A stretch of 64,000 bases of DNA from Pseudoalteromonas viridis (GCF_017742995.1 NZ_CP072425.1:992001-1056000), one strand, 5' to 3'; shown: positions 53,755 through 62,606, counted from the first letter of the stretch. Notes: generated by a model not told the origin, from the letters alone. Program-made: numbers and translations.

Positions 53755-54525
53755 TTACTCTGAGTCGTGGTCGTGACCGTGCTCTTTCTCTTCCTGGATT
53801 TCAAGTAGTTCTACTTCAAATACCAGTGTAGAGTTAGCCGGGATCTTACCCAGGTTACGCTCACCGTAGCCAAGCTCTGAAGGGATAGTGAACTTGTACT
53901 TAGAACCAACCGCCATCAGCTGAAGGCCTTCTGTCCAGCCAGCGATAACCTGGTTCAGAGGGAAAGTAGCAGGCTGGTTACGTGCATAAGAGCTGTCAAA
54001 TTCAGAACCGTCCAGCAAAGTACCTTTATAGTGTACTTTTACGATGTCAGTCGCAACTGGTTTTTTACCTTCACCTTCGCTCAGTACTTCGTACTGCAGA
54101 CCAGACTCAGTCACGTTAACACCGTCTTTCTTCGCGTTTTCAGCCAGGTACTCTGCGCCTTCAACCTTGTTCTTTTCAGCATCTGCTTGAGCTTTTGCAG
54201 TTTGCTTTTCACGTACAGATGAATCCAGTGCAGTCAGAACTTCACGAATTTTCGCTTCGTCCAGTTTAGCGTTGCCGTCTAGTGCATCTTTGAAGCCGCG
54301 CATGATCAGTGCCTGGTCCAGCTCAATGCCCAGCTCTTTCTTGTCTGCCATATCTTTTTGCAGGAAGTTACCAACCGATGCGCCGATACCATAAGCTTGC
54401 TGCTGCACTTCAGTTTCCAGCTTCACTTCTTCAACTTTCGCTGTTTTTTCTTCTGCTTTTTGATTACAAGCGGTCAATGCCAGAACCGCGGCAGCCACTA
54501 GGGATAACTTAATTGTTTGTTTCAT
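53755..54525 (-). CDS. fkpA: FKBP-type peptidyl-prolyl isomerase lipoprotein (FkpA-like)
   Basis: Envelope chaperone with prolyl isomerase activity, 256 residues. The signal peptide ends in a lipobox-like LALTAC, so unlike soluble E. coli FkpA it is probably lipidated at Cys20. An N-terminal helical dimerisation domain (about 40-140) is followed by the FKBP domain: VKVHYKGTLLDGSEFDSSY, GWTEGLQLM and IPSELGYGERN. The C-terminal tail is His/Asp-rich (HGHDHDSE). Synteny with slyX, yheV and yheS supports the name. Confidence 0.92.
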   Translation of the reverse strand: MKQTIKLSLVAAAVLALTACNQKAEEKTAKVEEVKLETEVQQQAYGIGASVGNFLQKDMADKKELGIELDQALIMRGFKDALDGNAKLDEAKIREVLTALDSSVREKQTAKAQADAEKNKVEGAEYLAENAKKDGVNVTESGLQYEVLSEGEGKKPVATDIVKVHYKGTLLDGSEFDSSYARNQPATFPLNQVIAGWTEGLQLMAVGSKYKFTIPSELGYGERNLGKIPANSTLVFEVELLEIQEEKEHGHDHDSE

Positions 54526-54793
54526 GTTTTCTCTCCGACATACCCAGGCTCAGAGTGCGACAATCACTATCCTGGTTGGGTGTCTTTGTTAAAATTATAT
54601 TAATCTTAAAAAGGGTGGATGCCACATTAACATCCGTAGCGCATAAAGCCAAATTTCTCTTTTTGACGCAAAATTCATTTCGGGATCGGCGACATTCATA
54701 TACCGATAGGCTAATATCAGTTTTGTGGCCTCTGCAAATTACCCATTAGTCTACTCGCTGCAAATCATGGAGTTAAGAGGAAATACCGAATTT

Positions 54794-55786
54794 ATGCCCA
54801 AAATTTTACGGCGCAACGCACAAATTGCCTTTATTCTCATCATCTCACTGCTTGCTGGCTGCCCCACAGACAGCTCCGATGCGCTGTTGACCGTAGAACA
54901 TGCCGCGCGCGGCGCCTTTGCCGCAGCTATTTCACACGATGGGCGTTACAGTTTAGTGTCATCCATCGAACATGGGGTGGTTTTATGGGATAACACCACC
55001 CATGGCTTGAAATATCAGTGGTCTCAGTCTCAGCAAGCCGACGAGCTGGTACATTCACTGGCCATTGCCCATGACAATTCCAGCGCCGTGACCGCAGCCA
55101 ACGATCGCTTCGCCATATGGCGTTTATCCGATGGCCAGAATATTGGCTATTACCAGATAGAACAAGGCACCATTCGCGACATTGCAATCAGCAACGACGG
55201 CCGCTATGTGCTGTATGGGCGCAGCGACAATGTGGTTGTGCATCTCGACTTAGATAGCGGCAGGCGCATAGAGTTCCTTGGTCATCAGGAAAAAATTAAC
55301 AGTATTGCGCTGTCACCCAACGGCCACTTTGCGTTAACCGGGGCCAATGATTACAGCGCTTACTTCTGGGATACCCGAACAGGCCAGGTGATCCACCGCT
55401 TTAACCATCCCAGCCGGGTCACGAAAGTGGCCCTAGATCCCGAGGGGCGCTACGCGTTTACCGCAGACAGCATGAAAAAGGCCAGCATCTGGCAACTCAC
55501 TTCAGGTGAAATCAAGTCACAATTACAGTATATTGCGCGCCAGAAGATATTCAGTGCCGTGCGCTTCAATCAGGATGGGCGGTTAATTGCGACGGGCTCA
55601 CCAAACCGACAACTCACCCTGTGGCAGGTTGACAACGGTGAGAAGCTCGCAACCTGGCGCGTAAAGCCGCGTGAGGGCAGCCGACCTAAGTCCGCAGTGG
55701 TGTTCGCCGTGGCCTTTACTGGAAACGACAACACCCTGCTGACAGAAAGCTCCAGCGGCCTGTTAGAACAATTTGCAAGAGAGTAA
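54794..55786 (+). CDS. WD40-repeat lipoprotein
   Basis: Predicted beta-propeller lipoprotein, 330 residues. The start is placed at MPKILRRNAQIAFILI because it gives a lipoprotein signal (lipobox LLAGC); an ATG at 54767 is possible. Repeats of the form ISxDGRYxLxxxxDxxxxxWD recur about every 42 residues (SHDGRYSLVSSIEHGVVLWD, SNDGRYVLYGR, SPNGHFALTGANDYSAYFWD, DPEGRYAFTAD). It lies 2 bp before slyX, so they are probably co-transcribed. Function unknown; a scaffold for envelope proteins is likely. Confidence 0.85.
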   Translation: MPKILRRNAQIAFILIISLLAGCPTDSSDALLTVEHAARGAFAAAISHDGRYSLVSSIEHGVVLWDNTTHGLKYQWSQSQQADELVHSLAIAHDNSSAVTAANDRFAIWRLSDGQNIGYYQIEQGTIRDIAISNDGRYVLYGRSDNVVVHLDLDSGRRIEFLGHQEKINSIALSPNGHFALTGANDYSAYFWDTRTGQVIHRFNHPSRVTKVALDPEGRYAFTADSMKKASIWQLTSGEIKSQLQYIARQKIFSAVRFNQDGRLIATGSPNRQLTLWQVDNGEKLATWRVKPREGSRPKSAVVFAVAFTGNDNTLLTESSSGLLEQFARE

Positions 55787-55788
55787 CC

Positions 55789-56001
55789 ATGACTGAACTC
55801 GAAGATCGCGTTAACGAGCTGGAAGCCAAAGTGGCGTTTCAGGACGAAACCATAGAGACTTTAAATAATGAACTGAGTGCGCATCAGGTACGCCTTGCCA
55901 AAATGCAGCGCCAGATTGAATTACTGGCAGAAAAGATCAAAGAAGGCAGGGATCCGGGCATGATGCCACAACATCAGGAGCCGCCACCGCCACACTATTA
56001 A
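55789..56001 (+). CDS. slyX: SlyX family protein
   Basis: A 70-residue coiled-coil protein, starting MTELEDRVNELEAKVAFQ with heptad repeats to about residue 50 and ending in a proline/His tail (QEPPPPHY), exactly the SlyX pattern. The biochemical function is unknown. In E. coli slyX lies next to fkpA; here a WD40 lipoprotein gene is inserted between them. Confidence 0.93.
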   Translation: MTELEDRVNELEAKVAFQDETIETLNNELSAHQVRLAKMQRQIELLAEKIKEGRDPGMMPQHQEPPPPHY

Positions 56002-56059
56002 TGGCACAGCCGGGCGGGATGAAACCCGCTCTGACTATTGAGCTGTGAAGCCACACCCG

Positions 56060-56260
56060 TTATTCAGGCCTGAATACCCCAATAACCTGTTCAAACTGAC
56101 GCGTTGACGCCTGAACGGCTTCTTTTGGCTGGGTCATAATATGGCCGCACTTCACGCACTCGACCTTTTCCACATCATGTTCTTTGTACAGCATCATCAC
56201 GTCTGCTTCATGACACTCAGGGCAGGATGCTCCTGCAATAAAGCGCTTTTTCTTTCTCAC
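56060..56260 (-). CDS. yheV: YheV family putative zinc ribbon protein
   Basis: A 66-residue protein with two CxxC pairs (CPECHE and CVKCGH) forming a probable zinc ribbon, basic N-terminus (MRKKKRFIAGAS) and C-terminal EQVIGVFRPE, all as in E. coli YheV. Function unknown. It is on the opposite strand to slyX and yheS in the conserved neighbourhood. Confidence 0.93.
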   Translation of the reverse strand: MRKKKRFIAGASCPECHEADVMMLYKEHDVEKVECVKCGHIMTQPKEAVQASTRQFEQVIGVFRPE

Positions 56261-56432
56261 CTTTAGTTACCTCAGGTTAGCTGAACCTTTGCCGGTTCAA
56301 ATGACGATTCATATCACGGGCCGCACGCCCTGTGGGGCCATTTTATCCTATATTACTCACTGTTGATACGCTTGGAGTGTCTGCGGGGATCCGTGTTATG
56401 ATGCGCGCATAATCAAACAGTGATGTAACGGT

Positions 56433-58355
56433 ATGATCCAGCTTTCGAATATTGAACTTATGCGCGGTGGTAAAACACTGCTTAAAAATGCCAGTGCGAC
56501 CTTGTTTCCACAACATAAAGTGGGCCTGGTCGGGGCCAATGGCTGTGGTAAATCCTCTTTGTTTGCTTTGCTTAAATCAGAGCTACACCTGGATGCCGGC
56601 GAGCTGCAAATTCCGAAAGACTGGTCCATCGCATCCGTGAAGCAGGAAACCCCGGCGCTGGCCGTCAGTGCACTGGAATACGTGCTGCAGGGTCATCCGG
56701 AATATTATGCCCTGCGCAGTGCGCTGCACAGTGCCGAAGCTTCCGGCGATGGCGCCGAGCAGGCCCGTCTGCATCAGCAAATAGAAGTGGTTGGCGGCTA
56801 TGGTATTGAAGCCAAGGCAGGAGAGCTATTGCATGGCTTAGGGTTTAGCAATGCACAGCTCAGCGATGCCGTGAGTGCGTTTTCCGGTGGCTGGCGAATG
56901 CGTCTGAACCTGGCGCAGGCATTGATCCGCGACGCCGATCTGCTGCTGCTGGATGAACCAACCAACCACCTTGATCTCGATGCCGTTTACTGGCTGGAGC
57001 GTTTCTTAAAAGCCTATCAGGGCACGTTAGTGCTGATCTCGCACGACCGTGAGTTCCTTGATGCGGTGGTCGATCAGATCTGGCACGTCGACCAGCAACA
57101 GCTCAACGTATACAAAGGCCACTACTCACAGTTTGAACGCCAAAAGGCCGAGCGTATGGCACAGCAACAGGCACTATACGACAAGCAACAAGCCACCATC
57201 GCCCACCTGGAGCAGTTCATTACCCGCTTTAAAGCCAAAGCCAGTAAAGCCAAACAAGCGCAAAGCCGGGTGAAGGCACTGGAACGGATGGAAAAGCTGG
57301 CACCAGCCCATGCCGATTCCCCGTTCAGTTTTGAGTTCAGCAATCCGGACAATATGCCCAACCCGCTGATGACACTGGATCAGGCTCAGGCCGGATATGG
57401 TGACGTGACCATATTACACAAGATCAAACTCAACCTGGTACCAGGCAGCCGTATTGCCCTGCTGGGCCGTAACGGCGCCGGTAAGTCAACGCTTATCAAA
57501 CTGCTCGCTGGTGAGCTATCGCCACAGGCTGGGGAAGTCTTTCAGCATCAGGGGCTGAAGATTGGGTATTTCGCCCAGCACCAGCTGGAATCGCTGGATC
57601 TCAGCGCCAGTGCTGTGACGCACCTGCAACGTCTCGACCCGCAGGCCAGTGAGCAATCACTGCGCGATTTTCTGGGTGGCTTTGCCTTTAACGGCGACAA
57701 AGCACTGGAGCCGGTAAAACCGTTTTCCGGTGGTGAAAAGGCTCGCCTGGTGCTAGCCATGCTGGTGTATCAAAAACCAAATCTGTTATTGCTGGATGAG
57801 CCAACCAACCACCTGGATCTGGAAATGCGCCATGCGCTGGTCATGGCACTGCAAGGCTTTGAGGGCGCGATGGTCACCGTATCCCACGACCGCCATATGC
57901 TTAAACACACCGCAGACGAATATTACCTGGTCGATCAGGGCGAGGTGAGTGCGTTTGGTTATGATCTGGATGCCTACTATCAGTGGCTGCTCAACGCCAA
58001 TAAAGAAGCGGTGCGCAAAGACAGCAATGAAGACAAAGCCCACTCAAGTGTGAATCGTAAAGAGCAGAAACGCCTGGAAGCCGAGTTCCGCAAGGCCGTT
58101 CAGCCGCTGAAAAAGTCCATAGATAAGCTCGAAAAAGAGCTGGATAAGCTCAGTGCTGCACTGGCTGAGGTGGAAACGGCGCTGGCCGACAACGACCTAT
58201 ACTCAGAGCAAAATAAAGGCAAACTCAGCGAGCTGCTAGCTCAGCAGGCTAAGCTGACGCCCGAGCTGAATGACACCGAGGAAGCCCTGCTTCTGGCACT
58301 TGAAGAGCTGGAAGAGAAACAGGCGCGCTTCGAGCAAAGTGGCGAAATATGCTAG
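56433..58355 (+). CDS. yheS: ABC-F family ATPase YheS
   Basis: Soluble tandem ABC ATPase acting on the ribosome rather than in transport, 640 residues. First cassette: GANGCGKSSL (about 36), signature FSGGWRMRL, Walker B LLLLDEPTNHLD. The inter-domain linker (about 230-300) is basic and coiled. Second cassette: GRNGAGKSTL, FSGGEKARL, LLLDEPTNHLD. The C-terminal coiled coil (about 545-635) is Lys/Glu-rich. Length and order match E. coli YheS. It overlaps the next gene by 7 bp. Confidence 0.95.
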   Translation: MIQLSNIELMRGGKTLLKNASATLFPQHKVGLVGANGCGKSSLFALLKSELHLDAGELQIPKDWSIASVKQETPALAVSALEYVLQGHPEYYALRSALHSAEASGDGAEQARLHQQIEVVGGYGIEAKAGELLHGLGFSNAQLSDAVSAFSGGWRMRLNLAQALIRDADLLLLDEPTNHLDLDAVYWLERFLKAYQGTLVLISHDREFLDAVVDQIWHVDQQQLNVYKGHYSQFERQKAERMAQQQALYDKQQATIAHLEQFITRFKAKASKAKQAQSRVKALERMEKLAPAHADSPFSFEFSNPDNMPNPLMTLDQAQAGYGDVTILHKIKLNLVPGSRIALLGRNGAGKSTLIKLLAGELSPQAGEVFQHQGLKIGYFAQHQLESLDLSASAVTHLQRLDPQASEQSLRDFLGGFAFNGDKALEPVKPFSGGEKARLVLAMLVYQKPNLLLLDEPTNHLDLEMRHALVMALQGFEGAMVTVSHDRHMLKHTADEYYLVDQGEVSAFGYDLDAYYQWLLNANKEAVRKDSNEDKAHSSVNRKEQKRLEAEFRKAVQPLKKSIDKLEKELDKLSAALAEVETALADNDLYSEQNKGKLSELLAQQAKLTPELNDTEEALLLALEELEEKQARFEQSGEIC

Positions 58356-58792
58356 ATGCCGCAGATTTCTGGAACTATGCCTGCACGCAGTATGCCCGTG
58401 CAGGCATGCAAGATGCGCTGCTGAGCTTGCAGGAAAGCGAGGCTAAAAACGTTAATCTGATCTTGCTGCTAATGTATCTCGACGTACACAACATCTCGCT
58501 TACAGCTGAACAATTTGCAGGACTGCACGCTGTGTGCGAAGCCTTTGACCACACAGTGCTGTATCCCCAGCGCCAGGTGCGCGCCACACTCAAAAATCAA
58601 CATCAGCACTATGCGCAATATGCTGAGCTGCGCGAGTATATGCTTAAAGCGGAGCTGGCCCAGGAGAAGCTACAACAGTCGCTGTTTATCGACTATCTCA
58701 ATCAGCACCCCCTGCAACCAAACCTGTCTGCGGACAATCTAACTCACTACCTGACACCCGCTCAACAGGGCCGTATCCCCACAAAAACATGA
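58349..58792 (+). CDS. TIGR02444 family protein
   Basis: A 147-residue cytoplasmic helical protein starting MLDAADFWNYACTQYARAGMQDA, with LLLMYLDVHNISLTAEQF, matching the TIGR02444/DUF2390 family that commonly follows yheS in gammaproteobacteria. It overlaps the yheS stop by 7 bp and is translationally coupled. No function is known. Confidence 0.88.
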   Translation: MLDAADFWNYACTQYARAGMQDALLSLQESEAKNVNLILLLMYLDVHNISLTAEQFAGLHAVCEAFDHTVLYPQRQVRATLKNQHQHYAQYAELREYMLKAELAQEKLQQSLFIDYLNQHPLQPNLSADNLTHYLTPAQQGRIPTKT

Positions 58793-58802
58793 TCGGGATC
58801 AA
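58789..58802 (+). promoter_or_regulatory. FNR-type box, distal (about -91.5)
   Basis: ATGAT-CGGG-ATCAA, one mismatch from TTGAT-N4-ATCAA. It overlaps the stop codon of the upstream gene. Its centre is 50 bp from that of the proximal box. Confidence 0.55.
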
Positions 58803-58838
58803 GCAATTTACCAAGTCCCAACCAGGCACTGGTGAAAC

Positions 58839-58852
58839 TTGATCTTGATCAT
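58839..58852 (+). promoter_or_regulatory. FNR-type box, proximal (about -41.5)
   Basis: TTGAT-CTTG-ATCAT, one mismatch from the FNR/Anr consensus. With the -10-like TAAGAT at 58875-58880 and a start at about 58887, its centre falls at -41.5, the class II activation position. Confidence 0.65.
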
Positions 58853-58910
58853 ATCTGGTCTGTGCATGCTCGACTAAGATTACCTCATCGACAAATCAGG
58901 AGGCACAGAC

Positions 58911-59051
58911 ATGAACGTATTCTTCAGAGACTTTTTTACTGACCCGGTGTTATTTCTCTCTTTCGGCATCTTGGGCGTGGTAATCGTACTGTGTTGTTTC
59001 TACGTCTACTACTTCATCAAGAAAGTACAAGAAGCAGAAGTACCTGAGTAA
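58911..59051 (+). CDS. Small membrane protein, DUF3149-like
   Basis: A 46-residue protein, starting MNVFFRDFFTDPVLFLSFGI, with one membrane helix (residues 13-36) and a short charged tail (KKVQEAEVPE). AGGAGG lies 6 nt before the ATG. The sequence MNVF-x-x-x-FFTDPV resembles the DUF3149 family of tiny membrane proteins of unknown function. Two FNR-like boxes upstream suggest induction when oxygen falls. Confidence 0.82.
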   Translation: MNVFFRDFFTDPVLFLSFGILGVVIVLCCFYVYYFIKKVQEAEVPE

Positions 59052-59137
59052 ATCGTCGACACTCTTTTATGTTATTCGAAACATGTTGTTGAAACGTTAA
59101 GCAATTAGTTCCCGTTCTAGAATTAAGCACGACGCAC

Positions 59138-59174
59138 AAAGCACCTTATCAGCTCAGCTGGTCGGGTGCTTTTT
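59138..59174 (+). terminator. Terminator after the DUF3149-like gene
   Basis: AGCACC pairs with GGGTGCT across an inner CAGCT/AGCTG stem and is followed by TTTTTATTAT. It lies 86 bp after the stop of the small membrane protein. Confidence 0.8.
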
Positions 59175-59177
59175 ATT

Positions 59178-59200
59178 ATACCAATTTCACTGAATACCTG
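59178..59200. repeat. Second copy of the ATACCAATTTCACT repeat core
   Basis: Twenty-two of 23 bases match the block at 51334-51356. It lies directly after a terminator, in the 310-bp gap before yheT; the rest of the gap to 59361 holds no recognised element beyond a weak AGGA ribosome binding site. Confidence 0.55.
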
Positions 59201-59361
59201 CTTCGAACATTCTTTGGGTTATTTCCCGCAGTTTGATACACTGATCCCATTTCAGGCTCATCATACCAGTTTATTCATTGACGTCAGACGAGGCGACTTT
59301 TCTTCTGAGTGCGTGCATGAGCCTCACTGTCGCAGAGGTATTTACAGGAAATACGAACCAC

Positions 59362-60363
59362 ATGTTAAAGCCGTCAGAGTTATCCTTTCAACCCGCCTGG
59401 TGGATGCGTAACCGTCACCTGCAAACCATTTTGCCCCGCATGTTCAGGCCAACCCTGAAAGCCGATGTGCGTTATGAGCACCTCGAAACACCCGATGATG
59501 ACTTTTTAGAACTGGCCTGGGCCAATCAAGGGGATCAACAAGCCCCGCTGGTTGTTGTACTGCATGGACTGGAAGGCAATATCAATAGTTTCTATGCCAA
59601 AGGGCTGCTCCGTGCCCTGACCGCCGCCAGGCTGGATGCCGTGTTGATGCATTTTCGCAATTGCTCGCGCCAGGTAAATCGTCAGCCCCGGGCCTACCAC
59701 AGCGGTGAAACCGGTGACCTGGCATTTTTGCTCGACACCCTGAAACAACGCTTTGCCGACCGCCCCTTATATGCGGTGGGATTTTCGCTGGGCGGTAATG
59801 TGCTGGCCAAATATTTGGGAGAGCAAGGTAATAACAGCCTGCTGGATGGTGCCGCGGTGATCTCAGCGCCCTACCATTTGTCGTCTTCCTGTCAGGTGAT
59901 CCGTAAAAGCTGTTTTAAACTGTATCAAAAGTACTTGCTGGATCGCATGAAGCGATCGTTCGCCCGTAAGTTTGATCAAATAGAGCACGCCTTACAGATC
60001 GGCCGCGACGAGATACAACAGATCCGCGATCTGTGGCAATTTGATGAGCGGATCACGGCGCCATTGCACGGCTTTAAAGGCGCTGAAGACTACTACGCCA
60101 AGGCAAGCGCTCAGCCCTATCTAAAACAAATAGCCACGCCAACCTTGCTGATCCACGCAGCCGACGATCCTATGCTGTCGAGCCGTGCGGTGCCCACTGC
60201 GGATCAGATCAGTGATCAGGTCACCCTGGCAGTGTCTCAGCGTGGCGGTCATGTTGGCTTTATCGCCGGACGCAATCCTTTTAAGCCGGTTTTCTGGCTA
60301 GAGCAAATTGTGCCTGCTTATTTGCATTCATTACTCAACCATCGAGTTTCAAAGAAATTATGA
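59362..60363 (+). CDS. yheT: Alpha/beta hydrolase YheT
   Basis: Hydrolase of the YheT/ABHD1-3 family, 333 residues. I place the start at [20 protein letters not shown]; ATGs at 59278 and 59317 are possible but give non-conserved N-terminal residues. Conserved: [27 protein letters not shown] (oxyanion region), the nucleophile elbow GFSLGGN, the Asp in [10 protein letters not shown] and the His in GGHVGFI. The physiological substrate is not established. It overlaps yheU by 4 bp. Confidence 0.92.
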   Translation: MLKPSELSFQPAWWMRNRHLQTILPRMFRPTLKADVRYEHLETPDDDFLELAWANQGDQQAPLVVVLHGLEGNINSFYAKGLLRALTAARLDAVLMHFRNCSRQVNRQPRAYHSGETGDLAFLLDTLKQRFADRPLYAVGFSLGGNVLAKYLGEQGNNSLLDGAAVISAPYHLSSSCQVIRKSCFKLYQKYLLDRMKRSFARKFDQIEHALQIGRDEIQQIRDLWQFDERITAPLHGFKGAEDYYAKASAQPYLKQIATPTLLIHAADDPMLSSRAVPTADQISDQVTLAVSQRGGHVGFIAGRNPFKPVFWLEQIVPAYLHSLLNHRVSKKL

Positions 60364-60605
60364 TCATTCCATACCAACAGCTGGACCCAACCACACTGAG
60401 CAACCTGATTGAACATTATGTGCTGCGTGAAGGCACTGATTATGGCGACAGCGAAGTCAGCATCGAGCGCAAGGTCGAACAAGTGCATGCTCAGCTCAAG
60501 TCGGGTGAAGCCTTGCTGGTGTATTCCGAGCTGCACGAGTCGGTGAATATTGTCTCCAAAGCCCAATTTCAGGCGATGCAGGCACAGGAATACAACTACG
60601 AATAA
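60360..60605 (+). CDS. yheU: YheU family protein (UPF0270)
   Basis: An 81-residue protein starting [20 protein letters not shown], with [20 protein letters not shown], the family signature. Its ATG overlaps the yheT stop (ATGA), as in E. coli. Function unknown. Confidence 0.94.
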   Translation: MIIPYQQLDPTTLSNLIEHYVLREGTDYGDSEVSIERKVEQVHAQLKSGEALLVYSELHESVNIVSKAQFQAMQAQEYNYE

Positions 60606-60641
60606 ATGCGGTCAGCCCCGCAGGCTGGCCGACAGAATGGA

Positions 60642-60669
60642 TTGTAGATAAGCACCAACTTGCTACAAT
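60642..60669 (+). promoter_or_regulatory. Putative promoter of the dipeptidase gene
   Basis: TTGTAG (60642-60647), 16 nt, TACAAT (60664-60669), about 35 bp before the dipeptidase ATG. Confidence 0.55.
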
Positions 60670-60703
60670 CGACACACACTACAAAGACTAACAAGGTTAA
60701 TCC

Positions 60704-61888
60704 ATGAAGTTACCCGCTACACTCTGCGCACTGGCTTTAAGCCTGCAGAATGCCTATGCCAATGATATTCAGGTGTCTGAGCGCGCCAAACACATCGCTA
60801 AGCAAAACATTCTGATCGATACCCACATCGATGTGCCCTATCGTATTTTGGAGCACTGGGAAGACGTGACTAAGGCCACCAAGAGCGGCGACTTCGACTA
60901 CCCTCGCGCTGTGCAAGGCGGCCTGAATGCGCCATTTATGTCGATCTATATTCCCGCTAACCTGGAGTTTGAAGGCAAAGGCAAGAGTTACCAGCTGGCT
61001 AACCAGTTGATTGACGGGATGGAAGCGCTGGCACAACGTGCACCGGATAAGTTCGCGATGGCCTACAATACCAAAGACATCTATCGCCATTTCCGCGAAA
61101 AGAAAATCTCTGTCGCCATGGGCATGGAGAATGGCTCACCAATTGAAGGTGACATGGCAAACCTGAAGCACTTCTTCGACCGCGGTGTACGCTATATCAC
61201 ACTGGCACACTCGCAAAGTAACCATATTTCCGACTCGTCTTATGACATTCGCCGTAAATGGAAAGGTCTGAGCCCGTTTGGTAAAGATCTGGTCGTGGAG
61301 ATGAATAAGATTGGCATGCTGATCGACGTCTCACATATTTCAGATGCTGCTTTTTATCAGGTAATGGAACTATCTAAAGTACCCGTGATAGCCTCACACT
61401 CCTCATTGCGTAAATACACTCCGGGCTTTGAGCGCAATATGGATGACAAAATGCTGAAGGCGCTGAAAAAGAACGGTGGTGTTATTCAGATCAACTTTGG
61501 CTCCAGCTTTGTGACCAATAGCTCTCGTACCTGGTACGATCAACGTGACGAAGCAGAAGAGAAGGCCACCAGCCAGGGCAAGAGTAAAACCGATTTCAGA
61601 GCGGCGTATCGCGCGAAAAACCCCTTCCCTTACGCCACCTTAGAGCAAGTACTGGATCACATTGACCACGTAGTTAAACTGATCGGTATCGACCATGTGG
61701 GCATTGGATCTGATTATGACGGTGTAGGCGATTCTCTGCCTATCGGATTAAAAGACGTTTCAACCTACCCTAACCTGGTACAGGGTCTGTTAGACCGCAA
61801 CTATACCGAAGGGCAGATCAAGAAAATCCTGGGCGGCAACACCCTGCGCGTCTGGCGCCAGGCAGAAGAATACGCCAAACAGTTTTAA
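60704..61888 (+). CDS. Membrane dipeptidase family (M19) peptidase, secreted
   Basis: Zinc-dependent dipeptidase of the renal-dipeptidase family, 394 residues. The signal peptide MKLPATLCALALSLQNAYA directs it to the periplasm. Metal-site residues are visible: His-x-Asp in DTHIDVPY, Glu in MGMENGSPIEGD, His in IASHSS and DVSHIS, and the terminal Asp in GSDYDG. Family members hydrolyse dipeptides, often with D-residues at the C-terminal side. It is monocistronic, with a promoter before it and a terminator after it. Confidence 0.93.
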   Translation: MKLPATLCALALSLQNAYANDIQVSERAKHIAKQNILIDTHIDVPYRILEHWEDVTKATKSGDFDYPRAVQGGLNAPFMSIYIPANLEFEGKGKSYQLANQLIDGMEALAQRAPDKFAMAYNTKDIYRHFREKKISVAMGMENGSPIEGDMANLKHFFDRGVRYITLAHSQSNHISDSSYDIRRKWKGLSPFGKDLVVEMNKIGMLIDVSHISDAAFYQVMELSKVPVIASHSSLRKYTPGFERNMDDKMLKALKKNGGVIQINFGSSFVTNSSRTWYDQRDEAEEKATSQGKSKTDFRAAYRAKNPFPYATLEQVLDHIDHVVKLIGIDHVGIGSDYDGVGDSLPIGLKDVSTYPNLVQGLLDRNYTEGQIKKILGGNTLRVWRQAEEYAKQF

Positions 61889-61896
61889 TACCCTGT

Positions 61897-61927
61897 GAGA
61901 AGTGGTCACGCCACTTCTCTTTCTTTC
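61897..61927 (+). terminator. Terminator of the dipeptidase gene
   Basis: GAGAAGTGG, loop TCACG, CCACTTCTC gives a perfect 9-bp stem followed by TTTCTTTCC, starting 8 bp after the stop codon. Confidence 0.85.
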
Positions 61928-62071
61928 CCCCACTATTTTGGTCACTTTGCCTCAATTACACTCACAGCTCTTCCATATCCTTAATTAATCAAATAGACTC
62001 AATTTGAACAAAAAACGTTCACATATTGGCGAGAGCCTTCAAAAATTCAAAAAATAGATAAGGAAATATCC

Positions 62072-62305
62072 ATGAAACTGAAAATCAATAAGAAAAAGCT
62101 TAAATCACTGACACAGGATAACAAAGTTCAGCTTGAGCAAACTCCTCAGGTAGCCGGCGCTGGCTTTGGCACAATGACGGGCACCACAAGACCTGGCACT
62201 ACATGTCAGGATACATCGCGCTGTGCATCGCACCAGAACTTATCACGCTGCTGTAATATCACCGATCAGGCCAGTTGTAATGCTGGTCATAGCTGTTTGT
62301 GCTAA
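62072..62305 (+). CDS. Cys/Thr-rich peptide, putative RiPP precursor
   Basis: A 77-residue peptide with AAGGAAA before its ATG. The N-terminal ~30 residues look like a leader (MKLKINKKKLKSLTQDNKVQ then EQTPQVAGAG), similar in style to natural-product precursors that end the leader in VAGG/VAGA. The C-terminal ~47 residues are core-like: seven Cys and many Thr/Ser (TMTGTTRPGTTC, SRCC, SCNAGHSCLC). No maturation enzyme, protease or transporter lies within the window, so it would be an orphan. Alternative: a small disulfide-rich secreted peptide. Confidence 0.7.
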   Translation: MKLKINKKKLKSLTQDNKVQLEQTPQVAGAGFGTMTGTTRPGTTCQDTSRCASHQNLSRCCNITDQASCNAGHSCLC

Positions 62306-62318
62306 TTGAGCGATAAGT

Positions 62319-62351
62319 GCCTTATTCGTGTGTGCAGCACACGTATAAGGC
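62319..62351 (+). terminator. Hairpin after the peptide gene
   Basis: GCCTTAT-T-CGTGTG, loop TGCAG, CACACG-T-ATAAGGC: a long stem 14 bp after the stop codon. No U-tract follows, so it is either a weak terminator or an mRNA-stabilising structure. Confidence 0.55.
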
Positions 62352-62606
62352 CTACCAGTCATTCCTGCTAAGGCCATTAAAAAGCCAAGCTCATCATTAC
62401 TATCGCATTCGATAACGATCAAAGACACTCAGCAACAAAAACATTAAATTGAAAGTACAAAGTAACTGTGAGACTAGGCGCAGAAGCGCTGCGGCAAATG
62501 TAATAAAACTAAGAAAACGTGTTGATGATTGGAGCAATTAGAAAAACGAAAACGGAAAGTTAAATAATGATTGAACCGTGAAAGAGAGCTTAGATATGAA
62601 AAACGT
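62352..62606. other. Intergenic region between the peptide gene and the tRNA-derived repeats
   Basis: AT-rich stretch without a credible gene. It probably holds the 3' end of the tRNA transcript on the minus strand; only a small hairpin near 62487-62503 (CGCAG/CTGCG) was noted, without a T-run. Confidence 0.45.
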
